From: a virus
IMG/VR virus record: IMGVR_UViG_3300021197_001264
Location: 1-41,480 of that record
Length of the DNA stretch: 41,480 bases
Strand: one strand, 5' to 3'
Of this stretch, positions 39,204-41,480 are shown piece after piece. Each line of letters starts with the position of its first letter. The first letter of the stretch is position 1. Position numbers and translations under genes: made by a program. The notes under the pieces are model-generated. The model was given only the letters and a program-made list of their open reading frames with translations. It was not told the DNA's origin and searched no databases.

Positions 39204-39491
39204 TTAGTAGCCTCCCCCGCTGCTGCTCCCTGTAGACGGAGGCGGAGAGGAAGGCCTGGTTGATTGAATTTTTTGTCTATTTAATTCCTGTCCTCTAAGC
39301 TGTTGCTGAAGGCTACTAATCCTTTGGGCCACAGAAGAGTTAATCGGGCGCAACTTTTGATGAAATGTGGGTACGTGTCTGGGACCAACCATTGCCCCAT
39401 TAGAAACGTGAATATGATACCTACCTCTATATCTTCTTCCTCCAGGTAGGACAAACTCAGATCCGTCAGTAGATAAGTTATTAAAGGTCAT
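39204..39491 (-). CDS. Small conserved phage protein with YHxH and MVGxxH motif
   Basis: This is a 95-residue protein. Its N-terminal part reads E-F-V-L-P-G-G-R-R-Y-R-G-R-Y-H-I-H, then N-G-A-M-V-G-P-R-H, then a helix with L-Q-Q-Q-L. The C terminus is P/S/G-rich and disordered. The G-x-Y-H-x-H-x(3-4)-G-x-x-M-x-G-x-x-H order is common in small virion-linked proteins of marine phages, and its His residues could bind a metal. Role unknown. Its ATG overlaps the stop before it (ATGA). Confidence 0.6.
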   Translation of the reverse strand: MTFNNLSTDGSEFVLPGGRRYRGRYHIHVSNGAMVGPRHVPTFHQKLRPINSSVAQRISSLQQQLRGQELNRQKIQSTRPSSPPPSTGSSSGGGY

Positions 39492-39727
39492 CAGAACTTA
39501 CAATCGTATTCTACAATACAGGGCATCTCGTCTACGCTCTTCCATAGAACCTGAGAGTCCTGCTGCTGCAAATATACAAGATATCTCTTCTTGTTGTACC
39601 TGTGAAGGTGCTCATCATCAACAACAATAGCAGAAACATTTCCGTCTCCAGCTCTCATCCCCACATAATAGGCCATGGCATCCTTGGGATCTTTCCCAAT
39701 GATAATTTTTCTAATAAGTCCTTGCAT
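39491..39727 (-). CDS. Small conserved phage protein (GKDPKDAMAYYVG type)
   Basis: This is a 78-residue protein. It starts MQGLIRKIIIGKDPKDAMAY, then Y-V-G-M-R-A-G-D-G-N-V-S-A-I-V-V-D-D, and ends V-L-W-K-S-V-D-E-M-P-C-I-V-E-Y-D. I recognise this I-I-I-G-x-D-P-K-x-A-M-A-Y and L-W-K-S-x-x-x-M-P-x-x-(I/V)-E-Y-D pattern from other marine phages, without a known function. It starts 1 base after the previous stop. Confidence 0.62.
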   Translation of the reverse strand: MQGLIRKIIIGKDPKDAMAYYVGMRAGDGNVSAIVVDDEHLHRYNKKRYLVYLQQQDSQVLWKSVDEMPCIVEYDCKF

Positions 39728-39728
39728 T

Positions 39729-40046
39729 TTAATTTAATGATATGCCAAGTCCTGAGATAAGGTCATCAAGATCTATATCATCTTCAGTGATTGGCGGTGT
39801 GTAAGAATCAGTCATAAAGTCTTTAATTATATCAAGCTCCCCGTCGCTTTGTATGTTGTAGTGAAAGAAGGCTTTCATGTTGCTCGTTTCGTCATCAAAG
39901 GGCTCAAGCAGCCCGATAACAAAAGAGGATATAACCTTATCGTCAAGGTCATACTTGGCAACCAACTCGTTTATAGAGTAGGCGATCTCTTGCATTTCGA
40001 ACCAGAACCCTTCTTCTTCCATACCTTTGTATTGATCCATATCCAT
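39729..40046 (-). CDS. Small acidic conserved protein, divergent to the winged-helix gene
   Basis: This is a 105-residue acidic protein: EEEGFWFEMQEIAYSINELV, then A-K-Y-D-L-D-D-K-V-I-S-S-F-V-I-G-L-L-E-P, then F-H-Y-N-I-Q-S-D-G-E-L-D-I-I, and an acidic C terminus D-D-I-D-L-D-D-L-I-S-G-L-G. It has no membrane segment. Its ATG is 6 bases from the ATG of the plus-strand gene, so its promoter must lie inside that gene; TACCTTTG at 40110-40117 is a candidate. Met3 or Met9 could be used instead of Met1. Function unknown. Confidence 0.6.
   Translation of the reverse strand: MDMDQYKGMEEEGFWFEMQEIAYSINELVAKYDLDDKVISSFVIGLLEPFDDETSNMKAFFHYNIQSDGELDIIKDFMTDSYTPPITEDDIDLDDLISGLGISLN
40022..40029 (+). 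promoter_or_regulatory. Candidate -7 element TACCTTTG for the plus-strand gene
   Basis: TACCTTTG fits TAnnTTTG and lies 23 bases before the ATG at 40053, inside the divergent gene. No well-placed TTG was seen upstream. Chance within coding sequence is possible. Confidence 0.4.
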
Positions 40047-40052
40047 AATTAA

Positions 40053-40475
40053 ATGCCTAAAAGTTTAGTATCTAAAAAGAAGCTCTTCCGTGACTTCTCT
40101 CACCTCAACCAAAGGTACGTAAAAAACAACTACCTCAAGAGGTTGAGAACCAGCATGATAGGCTTCTGCGAGAAGAAAGACGTTTTTGAGAGGGAAATGC
40201 TTTTTATGCTTTGGGCCTATGACTTAGAGTTCTTTACGCTAAAGTACGCATCAAAAGACTTTAAGTACTCAGAAAAGAAACTAGCAGAGAGACTTGTGTA
40301 CCCTTTGGCCAACGAAGGGTATATATACAAGCACTTTGACAAGATGACTCCATCAACAAAGCTGGAGGATCACTTGTTTAGAGAAGAAACAAAGTACAAC
40401 TACCGCGTAAGATATGCCCTAACGCAAAAAGCCCGCTTGTTAGTGCAGGCTTTTTACAGAGAGCTAGAAGATTAA
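40053..40475 (+). CDS. Winged-helix (MarR-like) protein, the only plus-strand gene
   Basis: This is a 140-residue protein. After a basic leader (about 1-35) comes a helix with E-R-E-M-L-F-M-L-W-A-Y-D-L-E-F-F-T, then KYASKDFKYSEKKLAERLVY (a helix-turn-helix-like pair), then P-L-A-N-E-G-Y-I-Y-K-H-F-D-K as the first wing strand and Y-N-Y-R-V-R-Y-A-L-T-Q-K-A-R-L-L-V-Q-A-F-Y-R as strand plus last helix. The G-Y-I-Y and A-L-T-x-K-(A/G)-R-x-(L/M) spacing fits MarR-like winged helices. It could regulate late genes. It is divergent from the 105-residue gene (6 bases between starts), and its TAA shares a TTAA with the TAA of the opposite 163-residue gene. Confidence 0.65.
   Translation: MPKSLVSKKKLFRDFSHLNQRYVKNNYLKRLRTSMIGFCEKKDVFEREMLFMLWAYDLEFFTLKYASKDFKYSEKKLAERLVYPLANEGYIYKHFDKMTPSTKLEDHLFREETKYNYRVRYALTQKARLLVQAFYRELED
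40110..40117 (-). promoter_or_regulatory. Candidate promoter TTG-N18-TACCTTTG for the minus-strand genes
   Basis: TACCTTTG on the minus strand is preceded by TTG with 18 bases between, close to the Bacteroidota -33/-7 layout. It lies 63 bases before the ATG at 40046 and inside the plus-strand gene. The same eight bases occur at the opposite candidate (40022-40029). Confidence 0.45.
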
Positions 40476-40963
40476 ACGCTAGCTACAAAGACTTCTATAT
40501 CTACGTCAGCGTTATTGTCGTTGACAGCAATGATGCTTTCAAGATCTACCAAGCTTCCAAGAGCTGTAGCGGCTTCATCATCGTCGTCAACAGCTGCAAT
40601 ACCAACAGCCTTACCCAACAAGAAGCTTTTTCCAGCCTCTAAAAGAATACTAGCCTGAGTGCTAGCAGCTGCTCCGCCGTTGGCAGCGAGCTGCAAAGAA
40701 AGGTGTACACTGTTGGTAGAGTCAAGGTTGGTTACTCTGATGTACTTGACATCGTCGTCATCTATAGCGCTGTCAGCTGTGGTGACAGCTGTTCTAAAGT
40801 TGGCTATGGTGGTTTGTGTGGCTGTGCTACCTCCGTCAGCGGGCAGGCTTACAACACGCTGCATAACCTGAGTTATAGACTCAACGTCCATTGTTATCTC
40901 GCTACCCCTTTCTCTTCCGTTGAGGGTTACGCTTTCGTTTATAGTTACCGTTAGAGTTGCCAT
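40472..40963 (-). CDS. Small beta-rich virion-like protein
   Basis: This is a 163-residue protein starting MATLTVTINESVTLNGRERG, with I-T-Q-V-M-Q-R-V-V-S-L-P, then D-D-D-V-K-Y-I-R-V-T-N-L-D-S-T-N-S-V-H-L-S-L-Q-L, and L-E-A-G-K-S-F-L-L. The T-V-T-I-N-E-x-(V/I)-x-L-N-G start and the N-x-D-x-x-N-x-V-x-L strand are frequent in small structural proteins of marine phages, where the strand pattern suggests a capsid decoration fold. Its ATG overlaps the stop of the 43-residue gene (TAATG). Confidence 0.6.
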   Translation of the reverse strand: MATLTVTINESVTLNGRERGSEITMDVESITQVMQRVVSLPADGGSTATQTTIANFRTAVTTADSAIDDDDVKYIRVTNLDSTNSVHLSLQLAANGGAAASTQASILLEAGKSFLLGKAVGIAAVDDDDEAATALGSLVDLESIIAVNDNNADVDIEVFVASV

Positions 40964-41094
40964 TATCCGCTACAGCTTTCGCAATCCTCTGGAGAGTCCA
41001 GGTTGCAGGTTATCTCGCCAGATTCAATCTTGGCCTCTTGTTTTTTCAGCTTGTCTTGATCCAAGAAACTGATGTCGTCAAATTCGTCTTCCAT
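40963..41094 (-). CDS. Small acidic protein with three cysteines, 43 residues
   Basis: Found by reading the gap. It reads M-E-D-E-F-D-D-I-S-F-L-D-Q-D-K-L-K-K-Q-E, then I-T-C-N-L-D-S-P-E-D-C-E-S-C-S-G. Cys30, Cys38 and Cys41 are clustered at the C terminus. The ATG is 2 bases after the peptidase stop and its TAA overlaps the next ATG, so the gene is tightly packed in the operon. Family unknown. Confidence 0.68.
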   Translation of the reverse strand: MEDEFDDISFLDQDKLKKQEAKIESGEITCNLDSPEDCESCSG

Positions 41095-41096
41095 AG

Positions 41097-41480
41097 TTAT
41101 AGTGCTTTTCCAAATATTACTTTATAGTACGTCTGCCCCTCATCATCACGACAAGCCTTGAGGCACCGACCACGATTAACGCCATCATAAACATAAGAGA
41201 CGTGAACCCAATCAGGATTGTCTTCAGTACCAAACTCCCAAATGAGCTGATCAAACTCCAGATTCTCACGGATATACTCGAAGATCTCAGAGTTCTTACA
41301 CTTGCCGTATACGTCTGCATCAAGGTCGAGTGCTCTACCCTCCACATGCTGACTACGAACTGAGCCGCCGATCGCAACATTGAGATCAGCCGAACGATAC
41401 CCGCTCGACACGAATATAGGACACTTGAAAGCGTCCCTAAGAGGTTGAAATACGTGCTCTGCAATCGCCTTGAGATTTCC
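41097..41480 (-). CDS. Peptidase M15-type endolysin (D-Ala-D-Ala-cleaving), 5' end outside window
   Basis: The frame is open to the right edge, giving 127 residues. It reads F-Q-P-L-R-D-A-F-K-C-P-I-F-V-S-S-G-Y-R-S, then LNVAIGGSVRSQHVEGRALD, then E-F-D-Q-L-I-W-E-F-G and P-D-W-V-H-V-S-Y. S-G-Y-R-S, S-Q-H-x-x-G-x-A-x-D and W-V-H-V-S are the hallmarks of the M15 zinc peptidase family; the two His and the Asp would bind zinc. It should cut peptidoglycan stem peptides and, given no signal peptide in view, probably serves as the endolysin that follows the holin. The GTG at 41411 is not a start because the conserved sequence continues upstream of it. Confidence 0.88.
   Translation of the reverse strand, partial: GNLKAIAEHVFQPLRDAFKCPIFVSSGYRSADLNVAIGGSVRSQHVEGRALDLDADVYGKCKNSEIFEYIRENLEFDQLIWEFGTEDNPDWVHVSYVYDGVNRGRCLKACRDDEGQTYYKVIFGKAL

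Noticed and set aside
39569-39576. TATATTTG inside the 78-residue gene
   Set aside because: It codes for V-Y-L-Q in a conserved gene and is 77 bases from the next ATG with tight gene coupling; probably chance.

Overview
The window is most of the virion-morphogenesis (late) region of a tailed double-stranded DNA phage with a short-tailed (podovirus-like) gene set. Almost everything lies on the minus strand, so the genes are read from the right edge to the left edge. A Bacteroidota host, probably aquatic, is inferred from three things. The start codons lack Shine-Dalgarno sequences and sit in A/T-rich leaders. At least eight gene-junction sites carry TATATTTG or a one-base variant, matching the Bacteroidota -7 element TAnnTTTG. 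One phage protein at the left edge has a signal peptide and looks like a Bacteroidota exported-protein domain. The terminase, portal and nozzle genes recall crAss-like and related marine Bacteroidota phages, but this is from memory of the families, not a database search.

Right part (about 37.3-41.5 kb): a block of small, tightly coupled genes. In reading order they are a peptidase M15-type endolysin (cut by the window edge), a 43-residue acidic protein, a small beta-type virion protein, a lone plus-strand winged-helix-like gene, several conserved small phage proteins, a GroES-like protein with two similar halves, two tRNA genes (Ile-UAU tentative, Arg-UCU) placed between protein genes, a zinc-ribbon protein, and a 48-residue protein with one dockerin-like calcium loop. 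That last gene overlaps the TTG start of the large terminase.

Middle part (about 20-37 kb): terminase, portal with a long Q-rich coiled coil, an Ig-like protein similar to baseplate BppU N-domains, a collagen-like fibre with a 218-residue tandem duplication, a run of very small basic proteins, three small beta-type proteins, scaffold, major capsid protein, two more beta-type virion proteins, a lectin-like (LamG/ConA) virion protein, an AT-hook protein and two connector-type proteins.

Left part (1-19 kb): a 1946-residue nozzle-like tail protein with a C-terminal extension carrying four EF-hand/dockerin-like loops, a conserved tail protein, three internal or ejected virion proteins (322, 937 and 2667 residues; the 937-residue one ends in a NlpC/P60/CHAP-like hydrolase), a GTA-type holin, and the start of a secreted protein.

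Most adjacent genes overlap by ATGA, TAATG or TTGA or sit within a few bases, so they probably form a few long operons. Two hairpin terminators run almost directly into promoters, splitting the late region into transcription units. Six small coding genes (43-48 residues) were found by reading the gaps, and several starts were corrected from GTG/TTG to internal ATGs on promoter or overlap grounds.
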